A stretch of DNA of 64,000 nt from Gordonia sp. KTR9 (GTDB taxonomy: Bacteria; Actinomycetota; Actinomycetes; Mycobacteriales; Mycobacteriaceae): positions 3,286,001-3,350,000 of the forward strand of contig NC_018581.1 in assembly GCF_000143885.2 (NCBI RefSeq), read 5' to 3'. The stretch's first letter is position 1; each line of letters begins with the position of its first letter. The position numbers and the translations under genes are program-made. A model generated the notes under the pieces. The model ran no database searches, had not been told where the DNA came from, and saw only the letters and a program-made list of their open reading frames with translations. Shown here piece after piece: positions 51,789 through 60,963 of the stretch.

Positions 51789-52777
51789 AACCGCTCGTGG
51801 GTTCGGCCGACGTCGACCGCCGTGGGCGACGGCACCACTGCCGAGTCGATCCAGGTGGACGCCGGTCGGACGAACGCACTCTCGATGGCGGACTTCAGCG
51901 CGGAGTCGTTGTTCCCGTGCATCGTCACGACTCCCGGTGAACGAGCATCGAGTTCCTCGGTATAGGTGGTGCGAGGGACCAGCGGCCGGCGACCGGCGGA
52001 AATCCAGGAGTTGATCGAACCGGACGCCGACATGTGCCGGTGGTAGGCGACCGGAACGGTGACCTCGGCCGACGCCCGACGGAGTTCGTCGTCGGTCAGA
52101 TAGCCGGTGATGGTGCAGCGTCTGCCCATGTCCGCGGCGACCTTGGCGAGGTCGTCGGCCAGGTCCTCATGCCCGGGTGACGGGGTGCCGAGCGCGACGA
52201 AGCCGACCGACGGATCCAGACCGGACATCGCCCGGAGTGTCTCCATGTGCCCCTTCCCGGGATACAGGTAACCGAGCACGCCGACGGTCAATTCGGTTGA
52301 CTCCGTGGGCTTGTCGACACGGACGGTGTCGAACATCAGCGGAACCACCTCCGGCGTGATCGACGCGTCGACGTACTCCGCGAAGAGCGACGCCTCGTGT
52401 CGGCTCGACACGATCACCCCCGTCGCGGATCGGGCGACCGAGCGGAAGAACTCGATGCGTGCCTGCATCGCCGCCCCGTCCGAGGGCTGGGGCAGATCGT
52501 GCAGCGTCACCGAGACCGGTCGGTGCAGCCCGGCGATCATGGCGAGCAGGTTGTCACGTGCTCGCGATGGGGTACGTCCGAACAACCGATCGGTGACGTG
52601 CACGTGCACGAGCGCGCACTCGGCCAGTCCCGGGGGAACACCCGCTCTGAGTGTGCGCATGTACGCGAGCCGGTGACCGGCACTCTCGGCGATCACCGCA
52701 TCGAAAACCGATTGCGCATACCGCACCACACCGTGCGACCGAGGTCCGACGACGAGATGTCCTATCGGCCCCGTCAC
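51767..52777 (-). CDS. Glycosyltransferase (GT4-like)
   Basis: 336-residue GT-B type glycosyltransferase. The C-terminal half has the expected pattern: VGVLGYLYPGKGHMETLRAM, then GYLTDDELRRASAEVTVPV and ASGSINSWISAGRRPLV. It has a short N-terminal domain (GHLVVGPRSHGVVRYAQSV). It overlaps the upstream WcbI-like gene by 4 bp and the downstream GT2 by 22 bp, so the three are translated together. Sugar donor and acceptor unknown. Confidence 0.87.
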   Translation of the reverse strand: MTGPIGHLVVGPRSHGVVRYAQSVFDAVIAESAGHRLAYMRTLRAGVPPGLAECALVHVHVTDRLFGRTPSRARDNLLAMIAGLHRPVSVTLHDLPQPSDGAAMQARIEFFRSVARSATGVIVSSRHEASLFAEYVDASITPEVVPLMFDTVRVDKPTESTELTVGVLGYLYPGKGHMETLRAMSGLDPSVGFVALGTPSPGHEDLADDLAKVAADMGRRCTITGYLTDDELRRASAEVTVPVAYHRHMSASGSINSWISAGRRPLVPRTTYTEELDARSPGVVTMHGNNDSALKSAIESAFVRPASTWIDSAVVPSPTAVDVGRTHERLWRRWSA

Positions 52778-53718
52778 GACAGTCCCAGGATCTCGATGAG
52801 GTCGACGTACCGGTCCAGGACGGCATCGATGAATTCGGGATGTTCGGCGTACCAGTGCATCTGGCGGCGGCGAACATCGTCGTCGGACATCACTGCGCCG
52901 TCGACGTCCCAGGACGCTCGCGGGGACGCCTCGATACCGAGCGCATCGATGACCCGTCGTTCCAACGGTGCTCGGATGTTGCCGAGCAGATCGCGCGACG
53001 GCGGGACCGGGGCCGACGCGCCGAGTGCGTCGAGCATCCGCGCGCCGAGCGTCAGCAACACCCGGTTTCCGGGATGGTTGATCGTGTGGGCGGCCTCGGC
53101 CCCGGCAGGGAGCAGGATGTCGGAGATCCCGACGTCACAGTGCCGCCGCTCGCGTACCTCGAGTTGCTCCACACTCCACTGCGCTGCCTCTCGGATGCGG
53201 TCGGCCGCGACGTCGACGTCCCACTCGTCGTCATGGCCACGACCGTCCCGCACCGCGAGCACCGTCCGGAGATCGTGGTACGGAACAGCAGCGGGTACCG
53301 CAGACGGTTGCGCGGGATGCCGGGCGATGACCTGAAACGGGTACAAACCGCCGTATCGGATGACCGGCCACACGATGACGGACGCCGACGGCGCCATGTC
53401 GGCCAGGTCCGGTCCGCCGATCGGCAGACCTCGGTAGCCGGCACGAACCGGCTGGGACACGATGACCGCGGCCCGGCGGACGAGGTGTTCGACCCGGGCG
53501 AGGTCGGAGGACTCGAGCTCGTGGACCGGCGGGACGCGCACAGTACGGAACGGCAGGTCCGGCGAGCTCGACAGAACGATCCGCAGTGCCTCGGCCTGGC
53601 AGTTCCCCCAGACGACGAGCATCTCCCGATCGTCGGTTCCCGGGGCCTCGGTCACGCCGTAGAACTCGCCGTAGTGCCGGGTCCGACCGTCTGCCGCAAG
53701 GTCGTCACTCGACCTCAT
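52774..53718 (-). CDS. WcbI-family polysaccharide biosynthesis protein
   Basis: 314-residue protein of the WcbI group (polysaccharide biosynthesis, putative acetyl/acyl-transferase-like). The defining VVWGNCQAEALRIVL motif lies near residues 35-49, followed by VIVSQPVRAGYRG and WPVIRYGGLYPFQ. WcbI proteins modify capsule or surface glycans. The ATG at 53718 was chosen as the Met nearest the conserved start; an open frame reaches a GTG at 53790 with an odd N-terminus. First gene of the glycan operon. The cluster may add a decorated sugar to an exopolysaccharide. Confidence 0.85.
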   Translation of the reverse strand: MRSSDDLAADGRTRHYGEFYGVTEAPGTDDREMLVVWGNCQAEALRIVLSSSPDLPFRTVRVPPVHELESSDLARVEHLVRRAAVIVSQPVRAGYRGLPIGGPDLADMAPSASVIVWPVIRYGGLYPFQVIARHPAQPSAVPAAVPYHDLRTVLAVRDGRGHDDEWDVDVAADRIREAAQWSVEQLEVRERRHCDVGISDILLPAGAEAAHTINHPGNRVLLTLGARMLDALGASAPVPPSRDLLGNIRAPLERRVIDALGIEASPRASWDVDGAVMSDDDVRRRQMHWYAEHPEFIDAVLDRYVDLIEILGLS

Positions 53719-53906
53719 AGGAGCTCTGGAGCACATGGAGCGTCGCGGTTGTCGTCTCTCATCGTCAGTACTGACTCCCCTTCTGAGCACCCCGGCAACC
53801 CGGTGTATCCGTTTCGCCCGCTAACGAATCATCGAATGGATCACAGCCGGCCGGTTCTCGGTCCTCAGACATTCGGAACGCCCCGGGAACCGGACGGGTG
53901 TACGAC

Positions 53907-53933
53907 GGCCCCGGTGATCTGATCACCGGGGCC
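53907..53933. terminator. Bidirectional terminator hairpin
   Basis: 13-bp inverted repeat GGCCCCGGTGATC / GATCACCGGGGCC 28 bp downstream of the ACAD stop; it closes the minus-strand ACAD. Confidence 0.65.
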
Positions 53934-53960
53934 GCCGCCACATCGAGAGTCGCTCGGTCG

Positions 53961-55103
53961 TCAGAGGGTCCGCGCGATGATCTCCTTCATGATCTCGTTG
54001 GTCCCGGCGTAGATCTTCTGGACACGGTTGTCGGCCCAGAGACGAGCGATCGGGTACTCGTTCATGTAGCCGTATCCGCCGAACAGCTGAAGGCACTCGT
54101 CGGCCACCACCATGGCGCGGTCGCTGGTCCACCACTTGGCCATCGCGACGGTGGGGATGTCGAGTTCGCCGTTGATGTGCTTGTTGATGCAGTCGTCGAC
54201 GAACACGCGGCCGATCCGCGTCTCGGTGGCCGCCTCGGCGAGTTTGAACTTGGTGTTCTGGAAACTGAAGATCGGTCGGCCGAATGCCGTGCGGTCCTTC
54301 GTGTAGGCGATGGTCTCGGAGACCGCCTTCTCCATGCCTGCCACCGACGCGACCGCGATGATCAGCCGCTCCTGCGGGAGCTGCTGCATCAGCTGGATGA
54401 AGCCCTGCCCCTCCTCGGCGCCGAGCAGGTTCGAGGTGGGGACGCGAACGCCGTCGAAGAACAGTTCCGAGGTGTCCTGACCGCGCTGGCCGACCTTGTC
54501 GAGCACCCGTCCGCGACGGAAACCCTCGCGCTCGGCCTCGACGAGGATCAGGGAGATGCCCTTGGCCCCCTCGGACACATCCGTCTTGGCGACGACGATG
54601 ATGAGGTCGGCCTGGCTGCCGTTGGTGATGAAGGTCTTCGAGCCGTCGATGACGTACTCGTCGCCCTGCTTGATCGCCTTCGTCTTCACGTTCTGCAGGT
54701 CTGATCCGGTGCCCGGTTCGGTCATCGCGATAGCACCGACCGCCTCGCCGCTCGCCATCTTCGGCAACCAGGTCTTCTTCTGCTCCTCGGAGCCGTACTC
54801 CAGGATGTAGTGCGCAACGATGCCGTTGTGCAGGCTGACGCCCCACGAACTGTCCGCGACGCGGGCCTGCTCCTCGATCAGGACCGCCTCGTGAGCGAAG
54901 GTGCCGCCACCGCCCCCGTACTCTTCCGGGATCGACATACAGAGCAGGCCGAGGTCTCCGGCCTTGTTCCACAGGTCGCGGTCGACGTGGTGCTGCTCGA
55001 TGAACTTCTCGGCGTTCGGCTTGATCTCCTTCTCGCAGAAGCTGCGGGCGAGGTCGCGCAATGCGGTGAGATCGTCGTCTTCCCAGGAGGAACGTTCGGC
55101 CAT
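53961..55103 (-). CDS. Acyl-CoA dehydrogenase
   Basis: 380-residue ACAD: MTEPGTGSDLQNVKTKA, YTKDRTAFGRPIFSFQNTKF and FGGYGYMNEYPIARLWADN are all present, with the tail IYAGTNEIMKEIIARTL. Ala before GT (IYAGT) instead of Glu suggests the catalytic Glu sits elsewhere, as in the isovaleryl-CoA/long-chain branch. It is a single-gene unit, apparently housekeeping rather than part of the catabolic cluster. A 13-bp palindrome upstream is a probable operator. Confidence 0.95.
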   Translation of the reverse strand: MAERSSWEDDDLTALRDLARSFCEKEIKPNAEKFIEQHHVDRDLWNKAGDLGLLCMSIPEEYGGGGGTFAHEAVLIEEQARVADSSWGVSLHNGIVAHYILEYGSEEQKKTWLPKMASGEAVGAIAMTEPGTGSDLQNVKTKAIKQGDEYVIDGSKTFITNGSQADLIIVVAKTDVSEGAKGISLILVEAEREGFRRGRVLDKVGQRGQDTSELFFDGVRVPTSNLLGAEEGQGFIQLMQQLPQERLIIAVASVAGMEKAVSETIAYTKDRTAFGRPIFSFQNTKFKLAEAATETRIGRVFVDDCINKHINGELDIPTVAMAKWWTSDRAMVVADECLQLFGGYGYMNEYPIARLWADNRVQKIYAGTNEIMKEIIARTL

Positions 55104-55147
55104 GGTGTGCTTACCTATCCACGAATAACAGTGTCAACGGCGAGCGT

Positions 55148-55160
55148 AACAGTGACTGTT
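55148..55160. promoter_or_regulatory. 13-bp palindromic operator for ACAD
   Basis: AACAGTGACTGTT, a perfect inverted repeat around a single base, 45 bp upstream of the ACAD start; a half-copy (AACAGTGT) lies at 55127-55134, even nearer the start. The pattern suits a TetR or similar repressor of fatty acid genes. Confidence 0.55.
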
Positions 55161-55322
55161 GGCAAGGTCGCGTTGGCATGGCCGAGCCACTTTGTCTCAG
55201 CGAGGCGTGCCACGTCCTAGGTACGGCGGTAGATGTAGAGAATAGTTGCGCACGCCGCAACGTTGCGCGACATCAGCCTGGGACGGTCACGCCGGCCGGG
55301 CCACGCACATGCGCCGGCTCTT

Positions 55323-56069
55323 CTACCGACGAAACAGCTTGTTGCCCAACCACACGAGCGGGTCGTAGTGCCGGTCGGCGACGCGTTCCTTCATCGGGAT
55401 CAGCGCATTGTCGGTGATCTTGATCTGTTCGGGACAGACATCGGTACAGCACTTGGTGATGTTGCACAGTCCCAGTCCGTGCTCGGTGCGGGCCGAGTCG
55501 CGCCGCTCGGCCACATCGAGGGGATGCATGTCGAGCTCGGCGACACGCATGAGGAAGCGCGGCCCGGCGAAGTTCTGCTTGTTCTCCTCGTGATCACGCA
55601 CGACGTGGCAGGTGTCCTGGCACAGGAAACACTCGATGCACTTGCGGAACTCCTGCGAGCGCTGCACGTCGACCTGCTTCATCCGGTATTCGCCCGGCGC
55701 GAGACCCTCGGGCGGCGTGAACGACTGGATCTCACGGGCTTTCGAGTAATTGAACGAGACGTCGGTGACCAGGTCGCGGATCACCGGGAACGTCCGCATC
55801 GGGGTCACCGTGACGACCTCGTCTTCGGTGAAGGTGGACATCCTGGTCATGCACAGCAACTTCGGGCGGCCGTTGACCTCCGCCGAACACGAGCCGCACT
55901 TGCCCGCCTTGCAGTTCCATCGCACTGCCAGATCGGGGGCCTGCGTCGCCTGCAGCCGGTGGATGATGTCGAGCACCACCTCGCCCTCGTTGACTGCGAC
56001 CGTGTAGTCCTCGAGCCCACCGGCGTCGGTGTCGCCACGCCAGATCCGGAACTTCGCGTCGTATCCCAT
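55323..56069 (-). CDS. sdhB: Succinate dehydrogenase iron-sulfur subunit (Sdh1 type)
   Basis: 248-residue iron-sulfur subunit that carries electrons from the flavin to the quinone in the membrane-bound complex. A plant-type [2Fe-2S] set CKAGKCGSC with a later Cys in LLCM, then CIECFLCQDTC and CNITKCCTDVCPE for the [4Fe-4S] and [3Fe-4S] clusters, is complete. Length and gene order equal the mycobacterial Sdh1 operon (Rv0247c-like). Its start lies one base after the sdhA stop. Last gene of the operon. Confidence 0.95.
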   Translation of the reverse strand: MGYDAKFRIWRGDTDAGGLEDYTVAVNEGEVVLDIIHRLQATQAPDLAVRWNCKAGKCGSCSAEVNGRPKLLCMTRMSTFTEDEVVTVTPMRTFPVIRDLVTDVSFNYSKAREIQSFTPPEGLAPGEYRMKQVDVQRSQEFRKCIECFLCQDTCHVVRDHEENKQNFAGPRFLMRVAELDMHPLDVAERRDSARTEHGLGLCNITKCCTDVCPEQIKITDNALIPMKERVADRHYDPLVWLGNKLFRR

Positions 56070-56070
56070 G

Positions 56071-58014
56071 TCAGTCCTCCGAATGTCCCTCGGCTCGTTC
56101 GCCTCCGGCGCCGGGATGACCGGCGATCTCGTCTGCGGTGTAGTACTTCTCGACCTCCTGGAACTCGAACAACTCCATCAGGTCCGGCCGCATGGGGGTC
56201 TGTTCCGTACGCACGACGCTGACTTCGGGAACCGGACCGTCCCCGTCGAGATCCGCGGTGCAGACCAGCAAGGCATTGCGCCAGCTCGAGTCCATCGCGG
56301 GGTGATCGTCGCGGGTGTGTCCACCGCGGCTCTCGGTACGCAGGAGCGCGGCTTTCGCGACGCACTCGCAGACCAGCAGCATGTTGCGCAGGTCGACCGC
56401 GAGATGCCAGCCCGGATTGAACTGGCGGTGCCCTTCGACCTGCATACCGCCCAGCCGGGTTCGCAGGTCGGCGAGGACACCGATCGCCTCCTGCATCTCG
56501 GCCTCTTTCCGGATGATCCCGACCAGGTCGTTCATGGCCTGTTGCAGGTCGGTGTGCAGGGTGTAGGGGTTTTCCGGTTTGCCCTCTGCCGGCGGATCGA
56601 AGGGCGCCAGAGCCGACGCCGCAGCCCGGTCGATGTCACCGGCGGAGACCGCGGGCCGCGTCGTCAGCGATTCGACGTACGCCGCCGCGCCGAGCCCGGC
56701 GCGCCGGCCGAAGACCAGCAGGTCCGACAGCGAGTTGCCGCCCAACCGGTTCGAGCCGTGCATCCCACCGGAACACTCACCCGCCGCGAACAGTCCCGGC
56801 ACCCGCGAGGCGGCCGTGTCCGGATCGACCTCGATCCCGCCCATCACGTAGTGACAGGTGGGCCCCACCTCCATCGGTTCGGCAGTGATGTCGACGTCGG
56901 CGAGTTCTTTGAACTGGTGATGCATCGACGGGAGCCGGCGCATGATCTCCTCGGCAGGCATCCGGGACGCGATGTCGAGGTACACGCCGCCGTGCTCGGT
57001 GCCGCGCCCGGCCTTGACCTCCTCGTTGATCGCCCGCGCGACCTCATCGCGGGGCAACAGGTCCGGGGTTCGGCGGGCGCTGTCGTTGTCGGCCAGCCAT
57101 TCGTCGGCCTCTTTCTCGGTCTCGGCGTACTGCCCCTTGAAGACCGGTGGGATGTAATCGAACATGAAGCGCTTGCCGTCGGTGTTCTTGAGAACTCCGC
57201 CGTCACCTCGCACGCCCTCGGTCACCAGGATGCCCTTGACGCTGGGCGGCCAGACCATCCCGGTCGGGTGGAACTGGATGAACTCCATGTTGATCAGGCT
57301 CGCCCCGGCCCGGAGCGCGAGCGCGTGGCCGTCGCCGGTGTATTCCCACGAATTGGAGGTCACCTTGAACGACTTGCCGATACCCCCGGTCGCGAGAACC
57401 ACCGCCGGTGCCTCGAACAGGATGAAGCGGCCCGATTCGCGCCAGTACCCGAATGCTCCGGCGATGGCGTCGCCGTCCTTGAGCAGGTCGGTGATCGTGC
57501 ACTCGGCGAACACCTTGATGCGCGACTCGTAGTCGCCGGTGGCGGCGAAGTCCTCCTGCTGGAGCGAGACGATCTTCTGTTGCATCGTCCGGATCAGCTC
57601 CAGCCCGGTGCGATCGCCTACGTGCGCGAGTCGCGGATAGGTGTGACCGCCGAAGTTGCGCTGCGAGATCCGTCCGTCGGCGGTCCGGTCGAACAGCGCG
57701 CCGTAGGTTTCGAGTTCCCAGACCCGGTCGGGGGCCTCTTTCGCGTGCAGCTCGGCCATGCGCCAGTTGTTGAGGAACTTGCCGCCACGCATCGTGTCCT
57801 GGAAATGGGTCTGCCAGTTGTCTTTCGAGTTGGCGTTGCCCATCGATGCGGCACATCCGCCCTCCGCCATGACGGTGTGGGCCTTGCCGAACAGCGACTT
57901 GCACACGACGGCAACCGAGTAACCCCGTTCGCGGGCCTCGATGACCGCGCGCAGCCCGGCGCCACCCGCACCGATGACAACGACGTCGTACTCGTAGCGT
58001 TCCGGCTCGGCCAT
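56071..58014 (-). CDS. sdhA: Succinate dehydrogenase flavoprotein subunit (Sdh1 type)
   Basis: 647-residue flavoprotein that oxidises succinate to fumarate. FAD motif VVVIGAGGAGLRA, the covalent-FAD His in GKAHTVMAEGGCAAS, FHPTGM, GVRGDGG, and HGSNRLGGNSLSD are all conserved. Length agrees with mycobacterial Sdh1 SdhA (about 646). The start was placed at the ATG at 58014; a longer frame exists upstream. It lies between the membrane anchor and sdhB in one operon. Confidence 0.96.
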   Translation of the reverse strand: MAEPERYEYDVVVIGAGGAGLRAVIEARERGYSVAVVCKSLFGKAHTVMAEGGCAASMGNANSKDNWQTHFQDTMRGGKFLNNWRMAELHAKEAPDRVWELETYGALFDRTADGRISQRNFGGHTYPRLAHVGDRTGLELIRTMQQKIVSLQQEDFAATGDYESRIKVFAECTITDLLKDGDAIAGAFGYWRESGRFILFEAPAVVLATGGIGKSFKVTSNSWEYTGDGHALALRAGASLINMEFIQFHPTGMVWPPSVKGILVTEGVRGDGGVLKNTDGKRFMFDYIPPVFKGQYAETEKEADEWLADNDSARRTPDLLPRDEVARAINEEVKAGRGTEHGGVYLDIASRMPAEEIMRRLPSMHHQFKELADVDITAEPMEVGPTCHYVMGGIEVDPDTAASRVPGLFAAGECSGGMHGSNRLGGNSLSDLLVFGRRAGLGAAAYVESLTTRPAVSAGDIDRAAASALAPFDPPAEGKPENPYTLHTDLQQAMNDLVGIIRKEAEMQEAIGVLADLRTRLGGMQVEGHRQFNPGWHLAVDLRNMLLVCECVAKAALLRTESRGGHTRDDHPAMDSSWRNALLVCTADLDGDGPVPEVSVVRTEQTPMRPDLMELFEFQEVEKYYTADEIAGHPGAGGERAEGHSED

Positions 58015-58071
58015 CTGGCGCGACTCCCAACGTTGAAAACGGCTGCACAACAGGCGTTGTGTCTCAACAGG

Positions 58072-58896
58072 TCAACCCACGAACCTCAGGTCCGAGATGG
58101 TGTTGCTGGCGACCAGCATGATGTAGAGGTCGGTGAGCACCAACGTGCCGAGCGTGATCCAGGCGAACTGCATGTGTCGGGTGTTCAGTTTGGAGACCTG
58201 GGTCCAGATCCGGTACCGCACCGGATGTTTCGAGAAATGCTTGAGCCGGCCGCCGGTGACGTGGCGACACGAGTGGCACGACACCGTGTAGGTCCACAGC
58301 AGCAGCACGTTCACGACGAGGATGACGTTGCCCAGCCCGAATCCGAAACCACCGTCCGCGCCGTGGAACGCGACGACGGCGTCGTAGGTGTTGATCACCG
58401 AGATGATCACGGCGGCGTAGAAGAAGTAGCGGTGCGAATTCTGGATGATCAGCGGCAGCCGGGTCTCGCCCGTGTACCGGCTGTGCGGTTCGGCGACCGC
58501 GCATGCCGGCGGCGACAACCAGACCGAACGGTAGTAGGCCTTGCGATAGTAGTAACAGGTCAACCGGAATCCGAGCAGGAACGGCAGCGACAAGAACGCC
58601 AGCGGAATCCACATCGGAAGCTCGGGAAAGGGTGTGCCGAAATGACTGGCACCAGGGACGCACGACTCGCTCAGACAGGGCGAGTAGAACGGCGACAGGT
58701 AGTGGTAATCCGCTACGTAATAGGCACTCCGCACGAACGAGCGCACGGTGGCGTAGATGACGAAAGCCGCGAGACCGGTGACAGTCAGCAGCGGCGCGAG
58801 CCACCACCTGTCCTGGCGAAGTGTTCGCGCCAGGATCCGCGCGCGACCCGGAGAGAAGACCCCGACTGTGTCCCGCTCAGTCGCGGGGGCGCTCAC
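58072..58896 (-). CDS. sdhC: Succinate dehydrogenase membrane anchor (Sdh1 type)
   Basis: 274-residue integral membrane subunit with about five helices, the only anchor in this operon, matching the mycobacterial Sdh1 anchor in length (about 273). Helices are visible at WWLAPLLTVTGLAAFVIYA, PMWIPLAFLSLPFLLGF, YFFYAAVIISVINTY, VILVVNVLLLWTYTV and FAWITLGTLVLTDLY; His residues in SHRYFF and CHSCRHV may bind haem. It overlaps the 97-residue gene upstream by 4 bp. Confidence 0.9.
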   Translation of the reverse strand: MSAPATERDTVGVFSPGRARILARTLRQDRWWLAPLLTVTGLAAFVIYATVRSFVRSAYYVADYHYLSPFYSPCLSESCVPGASHFGTPFPELPMWIPLAFLSLPFLLGFRLTCYYYRKAYYRSVWLSPPACAVAEPHSRYTGETRLPLIIQNSHRYFFYAAVIISVINTYDAVVAFHGADGGFGFGLGNVILVVNVLLLWTYTVSCHSCRHVTGGRLKHFSKHPVRYRIWTQVSKLNTRHMQFAWITLGTLVLTDLYIMLVASNTISDLRFVG

Positions 58897-59186
58897 TTCG
58901 TGCGCTCACGCGAATGAAAGCCCAGCCCTTCGTCTTGCGCGCCCAGCCAGGCCGACTCGTCGGACTTGCTGTCGGGAACATAGATGACCTGGTCCCGCCC
59001 GAGCTTCGCCTGCAGCGGCGGCGGTGGCGCGTGTTCGAAATCGTGGAGGTCGATCTCCAGACGGTCCAGATCGTTGGACATCCGCCGGACGGCGTCGACA
59101 TCGCCGTACTGCGTCTGCAGCGTGGTCATGTGATGCCGCAAGACCCCGATACTGCGATGCAGATCCTTCATCTCGGTCGATATCAT
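58893..59186 (-). CDS. Conserved small protein of the Sdh1 operon
   Basis: 97-residue soluble protein, coiled-coil-like N-terminal half (MKDLHRSIGVLRHHMTTLQTQ, then VRRMSNDLDRLEIDLHDFEH) and a flexible tail. The length and place as first gene of the sdh operon are the same as Rv0250c in mycobacteria; role unknown, perhaps assembly or regulation. The ATG at 59186 is preceded by GGAAGGG. Its stop overlaps the sdhC start (ATGA). Confidence 0.88.
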   Translation of the reverse strand: MISTEMKDLHRSIGVLRHHMTTLQTQYGDVDAVRRMSNDLDRLEIDLHDFEHAPPPPLQAKLGRDQVIYVPDSKSDESAWLGAQDEGLGFHSRERTK

Positions 59187-59206
59187 GGCACATCCCTTCC
59201 TGCCTA

Positions 59207-59222
59207 TGTGATGCACAACACA
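59207..59222. promoter_or_regulatory. CRP-like site upstream of the sdh operon
   Basis: TGTGATGCACAACACA matches the CRP/GlxR consensus TGTGA-N6-TCACA at 9 of 10 fixed positions. It ends 21 bp before the start of the first operon gene, a position where binding would repress or sit in the leader. Consistent with cAMP control of a respiratory operon. Confidence 0.55.
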
Positions 59223-59293
59223 GTACCGGCCGGGCACGTCGAGTCAACGGTCTTGGCCGAACGTGTCGTAGCCCCTACACCGAAGGCCGCCGG

Positions 59294-59968
59294 ATGAACG
59301 ATGACGACCGAGTTCCCGGGGAGAACCTGCCCCGCGCCGAGCAACGCTGGACGGCATCGGGGTTCGTGCTGGTCGCGATGGCGATCCCGTTCCTGCTCCC
59401 CGCGCGCTACGCCGCCGGCGTCTCCTGGCTGCTCCCGGCGATCGAGGGGACCGTGCTGCTGATGCTGATCGTGGTGGATCCCGGCCGGATCGACCGTCCC
59501 GGACGGTGGGTCCGAGCACTCTCGATCGGTCTCGTCGTGGCCATCGCCGCAGGGGCGGCCTGGGCTGCGGGACGACTCGTGTGGGACCTCCTGTACGGCA
59601 ACCCGCAGACCGAGGCGGCGAACGAGTTGCTGGTCGCCGGAGCGCTCGTCTGGCTGCAGACCGTCATCGCGTTCGCGTTCCTCTACTGGGAACTCGACGG
59701 CGGCGGTCCGGTGAACCGGCACCTACACCCGGCCGAACGCCCCGATCTCGCGTTTCCTCAGCAGCTCGAGCCGCGGTTGGCAGCACCGGACTGGCGGCCC
59801 GTCTTCTTCGACTACCTCTACCTGGCACTGACGAACGCAACTGCGTTCAGTCCCACCGACGTGATGCCGCTGTCGCGTCGCTCGAAGCTCGCGATGGCAT
59901 CGCAGTCACTGTTGTCGATCGTCATCCTCAGCCTGGTCGTGGCCAACGCGGTCAATCTCCTCGACTAG
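59294..59968 (+). CDS. Hypothetical membrane protein
   Basis: 224-residue protein with four to five hydrophobic helices: WTASGFVLVAMAIPFLLPARYAAG, LLPAIEGTVLLMLIVVD, VRALSIGLVVAIAAGAAWA, ANELLVAGALVWLQTVIAFAFLY, and a last SQSLLSIVILSLVVANAV. The segment FFDYLYLALTNATAFSPTDVMPLSRRSKLAM is distinctive of a DUF1345-like group. Divergent from the sdh operon. Function unknown. The ATG at 59294 was chosen from context. Confidence 0.8.
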   Translation: MNDDDRVPGENLPRAEQRWTASGFVLVAMAIPFLLPARYAAGVSWLLPAIEGTVLLMLIVVDPGRIDRPGRWVRALSIGLVVAIAAGAAWAAGRLVWDLLYGNPQTEAANELLVAGALVWLQTVIAFAFLYWELDGGGPVNRHLHPAERPDLAFPQQLEPRLAAPDWRPVFFDYLYLALTNATAFSPTDVMPLSRRSKLAMASQSLLSIVILSLVVANAVNLLD

Positions 59969-60041
59969 CCGTGCTACCGGAATAGCGTCGGCGACGTGGC
60001 GGTTGAGCCGGCGGAGTTCCCGGACGAGATCGGAGTCGACG

Positions 60042-60803
60042 ATGAGCGAAACACGGGCCACGACCACGACGTCGCCGCAGGTCATCCGAGGCGCCGACCG
60101 GTACGTCTTCCGGAGCGAGTGGCTCGACTCCCGCCAGTCCTTCCCGGTCACCGGAAACTTCGACCTGACCGCGAATGCACACGGCGTCCTGCTCGTCCAC
60201 AACGACGATCGCGTCGACGCCGGCGAAGGTTTCGAGGCCCACTTCCACCGCGACGCCGAGATCGTCGCGTGGGTTCTCGAAGGCGCAGTGGCTCATCGTG
60301 ATTCGTTCGGCAACGCCGGCGTGATCACCCCCGGCGTCGCGCAGCGGATGAGCGCGGGTCGCGGAATCACCCACACCGAGGCGAACGCTTCCCGGCGCGG
60401 CGAAGACCGGGACCTGCGTGTCGTCCAGATGTGGGTTGCTCCCGAGCACGCCGGGGGTGAACCCGGTTACGCCGAGCGCGATTTCAGCGCCGACCTCGCC
60501 ACCGGCGCGCTGGTGACGGTTGCTTCCGGAATGGCCGGACACGCCACCACCACGGCGATCTCGCTCAAGAACCCGGACGCGGCACTGCACGTCGCGCGTC
60601 TCGGACCCGGACAATCGGTCACCCTGCCCCCGGCACCGTTCGGACATCTCTACGTGGCCCGGGGCGTCGTCGACCTCGACGACGGCGCACGACTCGTCGA
60701 GGGTGACGCTCTGCGCACGACCGACCACGGCGCCCTCATCGTCTCCACGACAACCGAAGCCGAGATCCTGTTCTGGGAGATGCACACGACGTTTTCCCGC
60801 TGA
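60042..60803 (+). CDS. Pirin family protein
   Basis: 253-residue bicupin of the pirin family. The first cupin has GFEAHFHRDAEIVAWVLEGAVAHRDSFGN with the metal-binding His pair, followed by PGVAQRMSAGRGITHTEAN; the second cupin is degenerate. Pirins are iron proteins with quercetinase-like or regulatory activity. The ATG at 60042 was chosen at the conserved start; a longer frame is open upstream. It stands between a membrane protein and the aquaporin, with no sign of operon coupling. Confidence 0.92.
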   Translation: MSETRATTTTSPQVIRGADRYVFRSEWLDSRQSFPVTGNFDLTANAHGVLLVHNDDRVDAGEGFEAHFHRDAEIVAWVLEGAVAHRDSFGNAGVITPGVAQRMSAGRGITHTEANASRRGEDRDLRVVQMWVAPEHAGGEPGYAERDFSADLATGALVTVASGMAGHATTTAISLKNPDAALHVARLGPGQSVTLPPAPFGHLYVARGVVDLDDGARLVEGDALRTTDHGALIVSTTTEAEILFWEMHTTFSR

Positions 60804-60963
60804 CCGTCGCCGGGACATCCCGCAGCTCCGACCTGTTCACTGATCTGCACATGATTTGTTATATTGCTGCCTGTTTGCGGCAGCACCGCTAGGGTGTGAG
60901 CCATTCGAACGGTGAGGCACCTCGCGCGCCTCGACGGTCAGGTCACCGAGCGAAAGGACGTCC

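Noticed and set aside
56029..58917. 962-codon plus-strand open frame
   Set aside because: Antisense to sdhA and the sdh anchor, whose motifs are unmistakable on the minus strand.
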